DNA from: JAHEME01 sp034435035
GTDB taxonomy: Bacteria; Chloroflexota; Anaerolineae; Aggregatilineales; UBA3940
Length of the DNA: 64,000 bases
Assembly: GCA_034435035.1 (NCBI GenBank)
Contig: DAOTXW010000041.1
Location: forward strand, 124,001 to 188,000
Reading direction: 5' to 3'
Positions 31,582-40,293 of this stretch are shown piece after piece; the stretch's first letter is position 1, and the number at the start of each line of letters is the position of its first letter. Under the pieces are notes generated by a model. The model saw nothing but the letters and a program-made list of their open reading frames with translations. It ran no database searches and had not been told where the DNA came from. Made by a program: the position numbers and the translations under genes.

Positions 31582-33732
31582 ATGTACCGTAAGCTACTGT
31601 TTGCAGTAGCGCTGCTCCTCCTGGGGCTTGCAATGGCTTCCTGTGCCGCACAGCCCGCTGCGGAGGGGACACCGTGTCCGGAGGCGCCCGCCTGCCCTGA
31701 ATGCGAGGCCTGCCCTGAAGCTCCGGCAGTAGCCGTGCCCTTCGAGGATGCATGGGCAGGCTCCGGGCATGCCGATGCAGAGGCCGAGGCGTTCAACCAC
31801 TGGAATGAGGAGGATCCGGCTGAGATTCCAGTGGAATGCGCCAAGTGCCATGCGACCCCTGGCTATCTTGACTTCCTGGGTGAAGATGGCTCAGCCGCTG
31901 GCACCGTTGATGCGGCCGCAGAGCTGGGCACAGTGATCACCTGCGAGGCGTGCCACAACGCCGCTGCAGCCTCAATGACCAGCGTCGTTTTCCCGTCCGG
32001 TGTGGAAATCACCGACATTGGCTCCTCAGCGCGTTGCATGCAGTGCCACCAGGGCCGCGCGTCGGGCCAGAGCGTCAATGATGCGATCGCCGAGCTTGGC
32101 CTGACCGACGAAGATGCTCCGAGCGCTGACCTGGGCTTCATCAACATCCACTACTACGCGGCAGCGGCGTCGCTGTATGGCTCCGAAGTTCATGCCGGGT
32201 ACGAATATGAGGGCAACCGCTACCAGATTCGGTTCTCTCACGTGGAAGGCTTCACGGAGTGTGCAGACTGCCACAACACGCACACACTGGAAGTCAAGGT
32301 TGAAACCTGCGCAGAGTGCCACGGTGAAGTGGCCAGCGAGGACGATCTGAAGAACTTCCGCATGGCCGGCTCGCTGGCAGACTATGATGGCGATGGCGAC
32401 ACCAGCGAAGGCGTCTACTATGAGATCGTTGGCCTCCAGGAGATGCTGTACGCAGCCATCCAGGCCTATGCCGCCGAAACGGCTGGCACACCGCTGGTGT
32501 ACAACTCCGCTGCTTATCCGTATTTCTTCATCGATACGAACAGCGACGGTGAGGCGGGCGAGGATGAATCGGTCTTCCCGAACGCTTACAACGCCTGGAC
32601 GCCGCGTCTGCTGAAGGCTGCCTACAACTACCAGGTATCCCTCAAGGATCCGGGCGCCTTTGCGCACAATGCGAAGTATCACATCGCGCTGCTGTACGAC
32701 TCGATCGCGGACCTGAACACGGCTCTGGCTACCCCGGTGGATCTGTCGGCGGCCAGCCGCAACGATCCGGGCCACTTCGATGGGACAGCTGAAGCCTTCC
32801 GTCACTGGGATGCTGAAGAGCCGCCTGTGGTGCCGGGCCGCTGCGCTCGCTGCCACAGCGCCGATGGCATCGAGGTCTTCGAGCGCGAGGGCGTAAACAT
32901 CAGCGCCAAGCCGGCTAATTCGTTTGCCTGCGTGACCTGCCACACCTTCGGGGAAGAAGGCGTTGGCGTGCGCACGGTTGACGAAGTGACCTTCCCGAGC
33001 GGCGCCGCCCTCACCTTCGGCGAGGGCGCGAATGCCAACCTGTGCATGCTGTGCCATCAGGGCCGCGAGTCCACGGCCAGTGTGGACAGGGCGATCGGGG
33101 GTGCCCCGGCTGATGCGGTGGCTGAAGGACTGTCCTTCCGCAACGTCCACTACTTCGCTGCCGGCTCGACGCTGTTCGGCACCGAGGCCAAGGGCGCCTA
33201 TGAGTTCGCAGGCAAGACCTACCTCGGCCGCAACCTGCATGTTGAGGGCTTCAACACCTGCGTGGACTGCCACGAAGTGCATGCGCTGGAGGTTGAAGTT
33301 GAGGCCTGCGCGGCCTGCCATGGCGGCGAGGATGTCGATCTGTATCGCATCGACCCGACTGACTGGGACGGCGATACCGACACGACCGAGGGCCTGATCG
33401 GCGAGATCGAGACGGTCCACGAGGCGCTGTATGCGGCTATCCAGGCTTACGCTGCCAGCAACGCCAGCACCGATGCGATTGTGTACGACGCTCACGCCTA
33501 TCCGTACTGGTTCATTGACACCAACGAGGACGGGGTAACCGACCCCGATGAGGTCAATTACGAGAACAGCTATAAGACGTGGACGCCCAATCTTCTGCGT
33601 GCCGCCTACAACTACCAGTATGCGGCCAAGGATCCGGGCGCGTTCGCGCACAATGGCAAGTATGTCCTGCAGATCCTGATCGACAGTGTTCAGGCTGTGG
33701 GCGGTGATGCGGCGGCCTTCACCCGGCCGTAA
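31582..33732 (+). CDS. Decaheme c-type cytochrome lipoprotein, duplicated pentaheme
   Basis: The 716-residue protein has a lipoprotein signal ending L-A-M-A-S-C, then a Cys-rich segment (CPEAPACPECEACPEAP). Ten C-x-x-C-H heme sites follow in two sets of five: CAKCH, CEACH, CMQCH, CADCH, CAECH (about residues 85-245), then CARCH, CVTCH, CMLCH, CVDCH, CAACH (about 420-580). Each set is followed by the same block, A-A-I-Q-A-Y-A-A, F-I-D-T-N and DPGAFAHN, so the halves arose by duplication. It is expected to be exported, lipid-anchored and to move electrons outside the membrane. tacaaggaga precedes the start. The next gene is an Rrf2 regulator. No maturation genes are nearby. Confidence 0.9.
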   Translation: MYRKLLFAVALLLLGLAMASCAAQPAAEGTPCPEAPACPECEACPEAPAVAVPFEDAWAGSGHADAEAEAFNHWNEEDPAEIPVECAKCHATPGYLDFLGEDGSAAGTVDAAAELGTVITCEACHNAAAASMTSVVFPSGVEITDIGSSARCMQCHQGRASGQSVNDAIAELGLTDEDAPSADLGFINIHYYAAAASLYGSEVHAGYEYEGNRYQIRFSHVEGFTECADCHNTHTLEVKVETCAECHGEVASEDDLKNFRMAGSLADYDGDGDTSEGVYYEIVGLQEMLYAAIQAYAAETAGTPLVYNSAAYPYFFIDTNSDGEAGEDESVFPNAYNAWTPRLLKAAYNYQVSLKDPGAFAHNAKYHIALLYDSIADLNTALATPVDLSAASRNDPGHFDGTAEAFRHWDAEEPPVVPGRCARCHSADGIEVFEREGVNISAKPANSFACVTCHTFGEEGVGVRTVDEVTFPSGAALTFGEGANANLCMLCHQGRESTASVDRAIGGAPADAVAEGLSFRNVHYFAAGSTLFGTEAKGAYEFAGKTYLGRNLHVEGFNTCVDCHEVHALEVEVEACAACHGGEDVDLYRIDPTDWDGDTDTTEGLIGEIETVHEALYAAIQAYAASNASTDAIVYDAHAYPYWFIDTNEDGVTDPDEVNYENSYKTWTPNLLRAAYNYQYAAKDPGAFAHNGKYVLQILIDSVQAVGGDAAAFTRP

Positions 33733-33748
33733 GCTGACCGAGCTGTAC

Positions 33749-33783
33749 CCCCTTCCTCCCGTCTTCCAGGCGGGAGGAAGGGG
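33749..33783 (+). terminator. Strong hairpin after the cytochrome gene
   Basis: A perfect 13-base stem (ccccttcctcccg / cgggaggaagggg) with a 9-base loop lies 16 bases after the stop; no T tract follows. Confidence 0.7.
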
Positions 33784-33858
33784 CCTGGGTCGAAGAAGAG
33801 AGCATGGTTATCGGCGCTCACTTTGTGCGCCGGAAATAACGGGCTAAACGACCCAAAA

Positions 33859-33880
33859 TATGGCAAAGAATATCCCCATA
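33859..33880. promoter_or_regulatory. Possible operator upstream of the Rrf2 gene
   Basis: TATGG and CCATA form an inverted repeat separated by 12 bases, 50 bases before the Rrf2 start. Such a site could serve autoregulation; evidence is the symmetry only. Confidence 0.25.
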
Positions 33881-33929
33881 AGGCGTCCTGATGTGTTCTG
33901 CCTGTGCTGAGAGATTGTGAGGAATTGCG

Positions 33930-34367
33930 ATGTTAGAGATCACCCGGCAGGCTGACTACGCTCTCCGCGCTGCCACCGAGGTGGCTCGTTTGAGCGAGGG
34001 CGAGCGGATTTCCACAGCCGCCATTGCAGCGCGTCAGAAGATCCCGTTGCCGTTTCTGGCCAAGATTGTCTCCCAGCTGGTGGTGCGCGGGATTTTTGAA
34101 GCTACCCGGGGGGCCAGTGGGGGGGTGCGCCTGGCGCGGCCGGCTTCGATGATCAGCATGCGCGAGGTTATTGAGACGATCGATGGCCCGATTGTGCTGA
34201 ACGCCTGCGTGCGGGATCCGAGCGTCTGTGAGCTGTCGCTGACCTGTGCCCTGTGCGACATCTTTGCCGAGACTCAGCAGGAACTGGTGGCGAAGCTGGA
34301 GCGCATCACACTGGATGATCTGGTGCAGCGGGCCGAAGGGCTCGAACGCAGCCGTAGTACCGTATAG
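33930..34367 (+). CDS. Rrf2-family Fe-S transcriptional regulator
   Basis: The 145-residue protein has the Rrf2 winged helix: MLEITRQADYALRAATEVA at the start, P-L-P-F-L-A-K-I-V-S-Q-L, then GASGGVRLARP in the wing. Four cysteines follow in NACVRDPSVC and LTCALC, giving three positions able to bind an iron-sulfur cluster as in IscR, NsrR or RsrR. It should sense redox state, nitric oxide or Fe-S supply. Its place right after the decaheme cytochrome suggests control of that gene, but the strong hairpin between them means separate transcription. Confidence 0.9.
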   Translation: MLEITRQADYALRAATEVARLSEGERISTAAIAARQKIPLPFLAKIVSQLVVRGIFEATRGASGGVRLARPASMISMREVIETIDGPIVLNACVRDPSVCELSLTCALCDIFAETQQELVAKLERITLDDLVQRAEGLERSRSTV

Positions 34368-34410
34368 GGATAGGGGCTGCCGTCCCGCCCTTCCGTTTAA
34401 GGAAAGCTTG

Positions 34411-35874
34411 CTACCGGTATTGCTTCCCACGAGTCAGCAGGTTGCGCAGTCGGTCGGTGATGACCTGCGAGGCGCACGGATCGCAGTTTGACAGAACGGC
34501 CACGGTGTAGCCGCTATCGAGGAATAGATCGAACTGCGCGCCGATACCCGGGAAATTTCCGCTGTGCCCAACCACCCGCTGGCCGTTGATATGCCGCTCA
34601 AAGAAGCCGTACCCATACCTTATCTCCGGGCCGCGCACATTGGCCTTGCCGCGCAACAGCGCATCCACCGAATGCGGACCCAGCAGAACCCCTGAATTCA
34701 GCGCCTGCCCGAAACGCAGGAGATCTTCGACGGTTGAGAAACCTCCCCCGCCGGGCCCACCCTTGACGACGTGCATGAACAGGTTGCTGCGATGCGGCCC
34801 CAGCTCCCGGCGGCCTTCAGGGTCGATGTGGGTATAGCCTACCGCCAGATTCGGGACCGGGCGATCCACTTCATAGGCGTCGGTATGCACCATACCGGCG
34901 GGCTGGTAGACCTGCTCGCGCACGTAGTCATAATAACTCTGCCCGGTGATGCTCTCGATGATAGCACCCAGGACGATAAATCCACCGTTGCTGTATCGCC
35001 AGTGCTGCCCCGGCTCAAAGGCCAGCGGTTCATCCACGAACAGGCTCATAAAATCCTGCACAGTACGGATACGGGGCCGCTCACATTCGAAGCGTGCGTT
35101 CCAGTATGAGCCGATCCCGGACAGGTGCGTCAGCAGGTGGTGGATGGTGATCCGACCGGCCAGCTCCGGCGGAAAGTCCGGCAGGTGGCTCGCCACCGTA
35201 TCCTGGTAAGAGAGACGACCCTGCTCTGCCAGCTGGGCGATGGCAGTTGCCGTGAACATCTTGTTCAGCGAGCCGATGTTGAATTTCGTGTCCAGCGCGT
35301 TGGGTACCTGGAACTCGCGGCTGGCCAGTCCGTAAACGCGGCTGAAGAAGGGGTGTCCGTCACGTGCTACCAGCACCGCGCCAGAGAAGATATCCGCGGC
35401 GGCCAGCCTCTCCACAAACATCGCCAGATCGGCCGCGATCGCTTCATCGCTCAGCGGCGCAGAGGGCTGCGCGTCAGGCGGCGCCAGTGCCGGTCGGGCG
35501 CGGAACTCAATCAGGTGGTGGGGTGGCTCCAGGGCCACTCTGACTTTCAGGTAGACCCACTCCCCGGCCAGCCCGGCCCGCGCCAGCAGGCCGATCTCGT
35601 CGGGGCGGCTGCGCTCCAGGCGATGCTGGCTCAGGCCGCAGGAAGGGTCGAACCGCAGGCCGGCCACCAGCGCGTTGGAATAGTCCATTGCATTCCAGAC
35701 CATTCGGTCATCGTCGGGGCCGGGGTAAGCCTGCGGATCCGCGTAATGCCTTGCGATCCAGGCTTCTACAGCAGGCAGATCGCCCCGGTTATATCGCTCC
35801 AGGAAGAACGCCAGCGTGCGTCCGGCAGGGGTGTCCGGCAGCGCGGCCGGCGCTTCAGCTTGATCGGTGCTCAC
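34411..35874 (-). CDS. Serine beta-lactamase-like hydrolase (class C/esterase family)
   Basis: The 487-residue protein starts at GTG 35874 with a weak RBS. The beta-lactamase fold begins near residue 150: the S-x-x-K nucleophile is in IGSLNKMFTATAIAQL, the Y-x-N motif is YSN in W-R-Y-S-N-G-G, and the third motif is G-H-S-G-N. Members include peptidases, esterases and D-amino-acid hydrolases. About 150 N-terminal residues form an extra domain with no name I can give (AFFLERYNRGDLPAVEAWIA). No signal peptide is seen, so a cytoplasmic site is likely. The neighbour genes give no substrate clue. Confidence 0.85.
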   Translation of the reverse strand: MSTDQAEAPAALPDTPAGRTLAFFLERYNRGDLPAVEAWIARHYADPQAYPGPDDDRMVWNAMDYSNALVAGLRFDPSCGLSQHRLERSRPDEIGLLARAGLAGEWVYLKVRVALEPPHHLIEFRARPALAPPDAQPSAPLSDEAIAADLAMFVERLAAADIFSGAVLVARDGHPFFSRVYGLASREFQVPNALDTKFNIGSLNKMFTATAIAQLAEQGRLSYQDTVASHLPDFPPELAGRITIHHLLTHLSGIGSYWNARFECERPRIRTVQDFMSLFVDEPLAFEPGQHWRYSNGGFIVLGAIIESITGQSYYDYVREQVYQPAGMVHTDAYEVDRPVPNLAVGYTHIDPEGRRELGPHRSNLFMHVVKGGPGGGGFSTVEDLLRFGQALNSGVLLGPHSVDALLRGKANVRGPEIRYGYGFFERHINGQRVVGHSGNFPGIGAQFDLFLDSGYTVAVLSNCDPCASQVITDRLRNLLTRGKQYR

Positions 35875-35992
35875 CGCCTGTGATGCCCTCGCTGATTTGC
35901 AGATTGTCCGGCTTTCTGTCCATAATCCTGTAAATCGAACTTTCTATCTCCAATTTGACCATGGTTTGGCCGGCCGGGCAATGGAGGCGCTG

Positions 35993-37702
35993 ATGGCTCA
36001 TGACGCATGCTTCCTCATCCTGGGGGGGGCGGGGTTAGTCGGCAAGCAGATCGCCTATCGCATTGTGCATGACCTTATGCCGCGTAAAATCGTGATCGCT
36101 TCCCTCCGGCAGGATGAGGTAGAAGCTGCCCTTGCCGACCTCCGTGAGGCGTTCAGCGATCGATCCATTGAATGGGCGGGAGCCTGGGGCAACATTTTTG
36201 TGCGGCAGGACTTTGCCCACGATGTGCGTCCTCACCTGTTGGAAAGCCCGGATCGCCGGGCGGCCCTGTATAGCGACCTTTTTGGCAGCCGGGATGAGGC
36301 ATATGAGGCCTCGCTGCTGGTCCGCATGATCCGGGAGCACCGGCCCGATGTCATCGTGGACAGTATCAACACCGCTACTGCGATCAGCTACCAGGACATC
36401 GACACTGCATCCGTGTTGGCCCGCCGCTCCCTGAACGCGCTTGCTGGCGCGATCGCCGGGGGCAACCCGGGCGATCTGGTCAACAACTGGGAGCAGGCCT
36501 CATATCACCTGGAGATCCTGATCCTGTCACAGTCCCTGCCGCAGCTGGTAAGGCATGTTCAGATGCTGCATCAGGCGATGTGTGAAGCCGGCACCCGCCT
36601 CTATCTCAAGATCGGCACCACAGGCACCGGCGGCATGGGCCTGAACATTCCCTACACCCACAGCGAAGATAAGCCTTCGTCCAGGCTGATGACCAAGACG
36701 GCAGTGGCCTTTGCCCACACGGGGCTGATGTTCCTGATGGCCCGCACGCCGGACGGGCCGATCGTCAAGGAGATCAAGCCCGGTGGCATGGTGGGCTATG
36801 CAGATATCGATTCACGCATCATCCGGGAGCATGGCCATATTGCCTATCTGACAACCAACCGGATTGAGCCGCTGGGCCAGACCCTGATGCTGCAGGAAGC
36901 GCCCGACTCCTACACGCAGCTGCAGGAGCTGAGGCTGCCGGTTGTGGATACCGGCGAGAACGGCCTGTTCACTCGTGGAGAGTTTGAGGCGATCACCGCG
37001 CGTCGACAGATGGAGTTCATCACACCGGAAGAGATCGCCCGCGAGGCGGTTCTGGAGATTCGGGGCAGCAACACTGGCAAAGACGTAATCGCAGCGATTG
37101 ATGGCTCGGTGATGAACCCCACTTACCGGGCCGGGACGCTGCGCGAACAGGTGCTTACGGAACTGGCGCGTCTGGAGGATCAGACCGGCACGCACAGTGT
37201 GGCGCTTGGGCAGCTCGGGCCGCCGGAGCTTTCCAAGCTGCTGTGGGAGGCCGAGCTGTTCAAGCTGGAGTATGGCTTGCTGGCAGCCGTCCTGACGCAG
37301 ACGCCTGATGATCTGGCCTCACGGCTGCATATGCATGTTCAGGAACATGTGGACATCTGCCGGACTATTACGTCCACCGGGGTGCCGATCCTGATGCCGG
37401 ATGGCAGCCAGCTGATCCGTGGCCCGCACATCCGTATCCCGGAGATACCGGGCGAGACCACCGCGCCGGTCACCCCGGAGAATATCGATCAGTGGGCCAG
37501 CAAGGGATGGGTTGACCTGCGCCCTGCCAATATGCGCCGCTGGCAGGAACGGTTTGACATCATGCAGCGCTCCCAGGAGCGCGTCCGGGGGCGGGGGTCG
37601 GCGGCCATCTCGCGCGATGCCTACCCCTACTCGGATATCCGGATTGGTGAGGTGGTCGGCTGGATATTCAACAATGAACAGAGCGGTTATCGAATCAAGT
37701 AG
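35993..37702 (+). CDS. Rossmann-fold NAD(P)-binding protein of unknown role
   Basis: The 569-residue protein begins with a dinucleotide-binding motif, CFLILGGAGLVGKQIAYRIV, like extended SDR or saccharopine-dehydrogenase types. It continues with a long C-terminal region that I do not recognise (LKIGTTGTGGMGLNIPYTH, WASKGWVDLRPANMRRW). There is no Y-x-x-x-K at the usual SDR spacing that I can identify. ATG 35993 is chosen because ggagg lies 6 bases before it; the frame is open further upstream but overlaps the divergent hydrolase. It precedes the phenylacetate operon by 71 bases and might belong to it. Confidence 0.68.
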   Translation: MAHDACFLILGGAGLVGKQIAYRIVHDLMPRKIVIASLRQDEVEAALADLREAFSDRSIEWAGAWGNIFVRQDFAHDVRPHLLESPDRRAALYSDLFGSRDEAYEASLLVRMIREHRPDVIVDSINTATAISYQDIDTASVLARRSLNALAGAIAGGNPGDLVNNWEQASYHLEILILSQSLPQLVRHVQMLHQAMCEAGTRLYLKIGTTGTGGMGLNIPYTHSEDKPSSRLMTKTAVAFAHTGLMFLMARTPDGPIVKEIKPGGMVGYADIDSRIIREHGHIAYLTTNRIEPLGQTLMLQEAPDSYTQLQELRLPVVDTGENGLFTRGEFEAITARRQMEFITPEEIAREAVLEIRGSNTGKDVIAAIDGSVMNPTYRAGTLREQVLTELARLEDQTGTHSVALGQLGPPELSKLLWEAELFKLEYGLLAAVLTQTPDDLASRLHMHVQEHVDICRTITSTGVPILMPDGSQLIRGPHIRIPEIPGETTAPVTPENIDQWASKGWVDLRPANMRRWQERFDIMQRSQERVRGRGSAAISRDAYPYSDIRIGEVVGWIFNNEQSGYRIK

Positions 37703-37730
37703 GCGGTACGACGGCACAGGCCGAAAATGC

Positions 37731-37736
37731 TACACT
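37731..37736 (+). promoter_or_regulatory. Candidate -10 for the phenylacetate operon
   Basis: TACACT with an upstream TG (extended -10), 37 bases before the first operon gene; no good -35 was found. Confidence 0.3.
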
Positions 37737-37773
37737 CTAGCCAGCGGAGCTATCCCAGGAAGGGCTTTGCCCG

Positions 37774-38667
37774 GTGACCGACAGACAATTCAGCGGGCGT
37801 GATCCTGCTGACTTCAATTTTATGCACATTCTGTATACCAAAGAAGGTGGCCGGGCGACTATCACCATCAATCGTCCCGGGGTGCTCAATGCCGTCAATC
37901 TCGGCGTCCTGCAGGAAATGTCGGCTGCCCTCAAGGATGCCAGCTGGGATGACTCGGTGGGGGTCCTGGTGTTGACTGGTGCTGGCGACCGGGCTTTCTG
38001 CACCGGCGCTGACCTGAAGGAGCAGGAGCAGTTCATCCGCCGCCCCCGCCACTACTGGAAGTGGATGGGCGAGTTCATCGAAGTTCACGAACGCCTGCGC
38101 AACCTGGGCAAGCCGTCTGTGGCCCGGCTGAACGGGATCGTAGTCGGCGGTGGCAACGAGTTCAATATGAGCTGCGATCTGGCTGTCGCCGCCGATGACA
38201 TCTATATCCGGCATGTTGGAACCAGCCACGGCAGTGTGCCGCTGGCCGGCGCCACCCAGTTCCTGCCTCTGATCGTCGGGGAGCGCCGGGCGCGTGAGAT
38301 ACTCCTGCTTAATGAAGAGATCCCGGCGCACAAGGCGGAGGAGTGGGGGCTGGTCAACTGGGTCGTACCCCGCGCTGAGCTGGATACCAGAGTCGATGAG
38401 GTGGTCGCCAGGCTGCTGGCCAAATTCCCGGAAAAAACCCGCTATACCCGGCAGCAGCTCAACTTCTGGCGCGATCTGAGCTGGCATCTGACTATCGGGC
38501 ATGGGCGGGACTGGCTGACGATCCATAACACCAGCCCGGAAACCTGGGAGGGCGTGCGCGCTTTTGGGCAGAAGCGGCGGCCCGACTATGATGAAATCCG
38601 GCGGCGGTGGGCTGAGGATGACGCCCCTGAGTGGCTGGATGGAGAGATTCCCGGCGAGGCGGAATAA
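37774..38667 (+). CDS. Crotonase-family enzyme, first gene of phenylacetate operon
   Basis: The 297-residue protein starts at GTG 37774. The crotonase fold is clear: T-I-T-I-N-R-P-G-V-L-N-A-V-N, the first oxyanion block A-F-C-T-G-A-D-L, and the second V-V-G-G-G-N-E-F-N. Where classical enoyl-CoA hydratases carry the second catalytic Glu (F-G-Q-P-E), this protein reads RHVGTSHGSVPLAGATQF, so simple hydratase chemistry is doubtful. In this operon, which lacks PaaZ, a ring-opening hydrolase for oxepin-CoA is an attractive guess. The C-terminal tail, APEWLDGEIPGE, resembles the P-D-W-L motifs elsewhere in the window. Confidence 0.78.
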   Translation: MTDRQFSGRDPADFNFMHILYTKEGGRATITINRPGVLNAVNLGVLQEMSAALKDASWDDSVGVLVLTGAGDRAFCTGADLKEQEQFIRRPRHYWKWMGEFIEVHERLRNLGKPSVARLNGIVVGGGNEFNMSCDLAVAADDIYIRHVGTSHGSVPLAGATQFLPLIVGERRAREILLLNEEIPAHKAEEWGLVNWVVPRAELDTRVDEVVARLLAKFPEKTRYTRQQLNFWRDLSWHLTIGHGRDWLTIHNTSPETWEGVRAFGQKRRPDYDEIRRRWAEDDAPEWLDGEIPGEAE

Positions 38668-38722
38668 GACTCCGCCTGGCTGGTCGGTTACGCAACAGCA
38701 GATCAACCGCCTGAGGAGGATC

Positions 38723-40231
38723 ATGATCACCCTGAAACTGCCGGCGGACGTACAGCTCCATGAACGAACGCTTGATTTTCTGAACACCGGACCTAAGAGG
38801 CTGCTGATCGGCGGGCAGTGGGTCGAAGCGGCCAGCGGCGAGACGTTTGCCTCGATCAACCCGGCCAACGGCAGCGAGCTGGTGCGCGTCGCTGCGGCGG
38901 GCGCTGAGGACATTGATCGGGCGGTGAAAGCGGCCCGCGCTGCGTTTGAAGGCCCATGGCGAAACATGACCGGCGTGCAGCGCGGCGATCTGCTGTGGAA
39001 GGTCGCGGATTTGATCGAACGCTACACCGATGTCCTGGCCGAGCTGGAGACGCTGGACAACGGCAAACCGCTGCGCATCTCCCAGAAAGTGGATGTTCCG
39101 CAGGCGGTCAAACACTGGCGGTACTATGCGGGGTGGGCCAGCAAAATCGAAGGGTCTACCGTCCCTGTTTCGTTCCCCAACCAGCTGGTCTATACGCTGC
39201 GTGAGCCGATGGGAGTGGTCGGACTGATCATCCCGTGGAACTTCCCACTGATGATGGCCTCATGGAAGCTGGCCCCGGCGTTGGCCTGCGGCAATACCTG
39301 CCTGCTGAAGCCAGCTGAAGAAACCCCGCTGACGGCGCTCTTCCTGGGAGAGATCTTGCAGGAGGCCGGTATGCCGGAGGGGGTGGTCAATATCCTCACT
39401 GGCTATGGGGTGCCGGCTGGCTCAGCCATAACGGCGCACCCCGATATCGACAAGGTTGCGTTCACAGGCTCCACCGAGGTGGGGCGCCGGATCATGCAGG
39501 CCGCCGCTGCCAGCAACCTCAAGCGAGTCAGCCTGGAACTGGGTGGCAAGTCGCCGAACGTTGTGTTTGCCGATGCTGACCTGCCGCGCGCTATCAGGGG
39601 AGCAACCTGGGCGGTCTTCAGCACCACCGGGCAGGAGTGTGTGGCGGGGTCACGGCTGTTTGCCCAGCGGTCAGTGTATGATCAGGTGTTGGAGGGGCTG
39701 GCGGCTGAGGCGCAGAAGATTCGCGTCGGGGATGGCTTCGGCAGAGCGCACATCGGGCCTATTGTCTCCGAGGGGCAGATGGAGCGTATCCTCGGTTATA
39801 TTGCCAGCGGGCGCGAGTCGGGCGCGGAGGTCGTCATCGGAGGCGAACGGCTGGGCGGCGATCTCGCGGACGGGTATTTCCTGTCCCCGACCATCTTTGC
39901 ACATCAGGATGATTCGCTGGCGATCGTCCGCGAGGAGATCTTCGGACCGGTTGTGGCGGTGACGGCCTTTGACGACTGGGATGAGCTGATCGCGCGGGCT
40001 AATGCCAGCTCGTATGGGCTGGCGGCAGGTGTCTGGACTCAGGATATCAGCAAGGCGCACCGGTTCGCGCACGCGGTCAGGGCAGGCACTGTCTGGATCA
40101 ACCAGTACGGGCTGATCGATGCCGCTGTACCGTTCGGGGGCTACAAGGAAAGCGGCTTCGGTCGCGAGATGGGCAGGGAGGCCCTGGAACTGTACACGCA
40201 GACCAAGGCCGTGTGGGTGAATCTGGGCTGA
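38723..40231 (+). CDS. NAD(P)+-dependent aldehyde dehydrogenase
   Basis: The 502-residue protein is a full-length class I/II-type aldehyde dehydrogenase. It has the cofactor segment IIPWNFPLMMASWKLAPAL, the general base in SLELGGKSPNVVF, and the catalytic Cys in TTGQECVAGSRLF. ATG 38723 has a strong gaggagg RBS; the frame extends upstream into the previous gene. In this operon it may oxidise phenylacetaldehyde to phenylacetate, or the semialdehyde formed after ring cleavage, the step normally done by the PaaZ dehydrogenase domain. It lacks the MaoC hydratase domain of true PaaZ. Confidence 0.85.
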   Translation: MITLKLPADVQLHERTLDFLNTGPKRLLIGGQWVEAASGETFASINPANGSELVRVAAAGAEDIDRAVKAARAAFEGPWRNMTGVQRGDLLWKVADLIERYTDVLAELETLDNGKPLRISQKVDVPQAVKHWRYYAGWASKIEGSTVPVSFPNQLVYTLREPMGVVGLIIPWNFPLMMASWKLAPALACGNTCLLKPAEETPLTALFLGEILQEAGMPEGVVNILTGYGVPAGSAITAHPDIDKVAFTGSTEVGRRIMQAAAASNLKRVSLELGGKSPNVVFADADLPRAIRGATWAVFSTTGQECVAGSRLFAQRSVYDQVLEGLAAEAQKIRVGDGFGRAHIGPIVSEGQMERILGYIASGRESGAEVVIGGERLGGDLADGYFLSPTIFAHQDDSLAIVREEIFGPVVAVTAFDDWDELIARANASSYGLAAGVWTQDISKAHRFAHAVRAGTVWINQYGLIDAAVPFGGYKESGFGREMGREALELYTQTKAVWVNLG

Positions 40232-40293
40232 GCCATCGCCGGGCGAGCCAGCCTCGGCCGATGTGTCCGCCATCAGGGGTGAGGAGCAGACAG

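Noticed and set aside
31235..31609. A possible short gene in the cytochrome leader
   Set aside because: No domain, no good RBS, and it runs into the cytochrome start. The leader is better read as regulatory.
32026..33651. A 541-codon frame antisense to the cytochrome
   Set aside because: The sense strand has ten heme motifs with regular spacing. The antisense frame is a mirror of that repeat structure.
38723..40231. Calling the aldehyde dehydrogenase PaaZ
   Set aside because: It lacks the MaoC hydratase domain and the PaaZ-type dehydrogenase sequence; it looks like a general aldehyde dehydrogenase.
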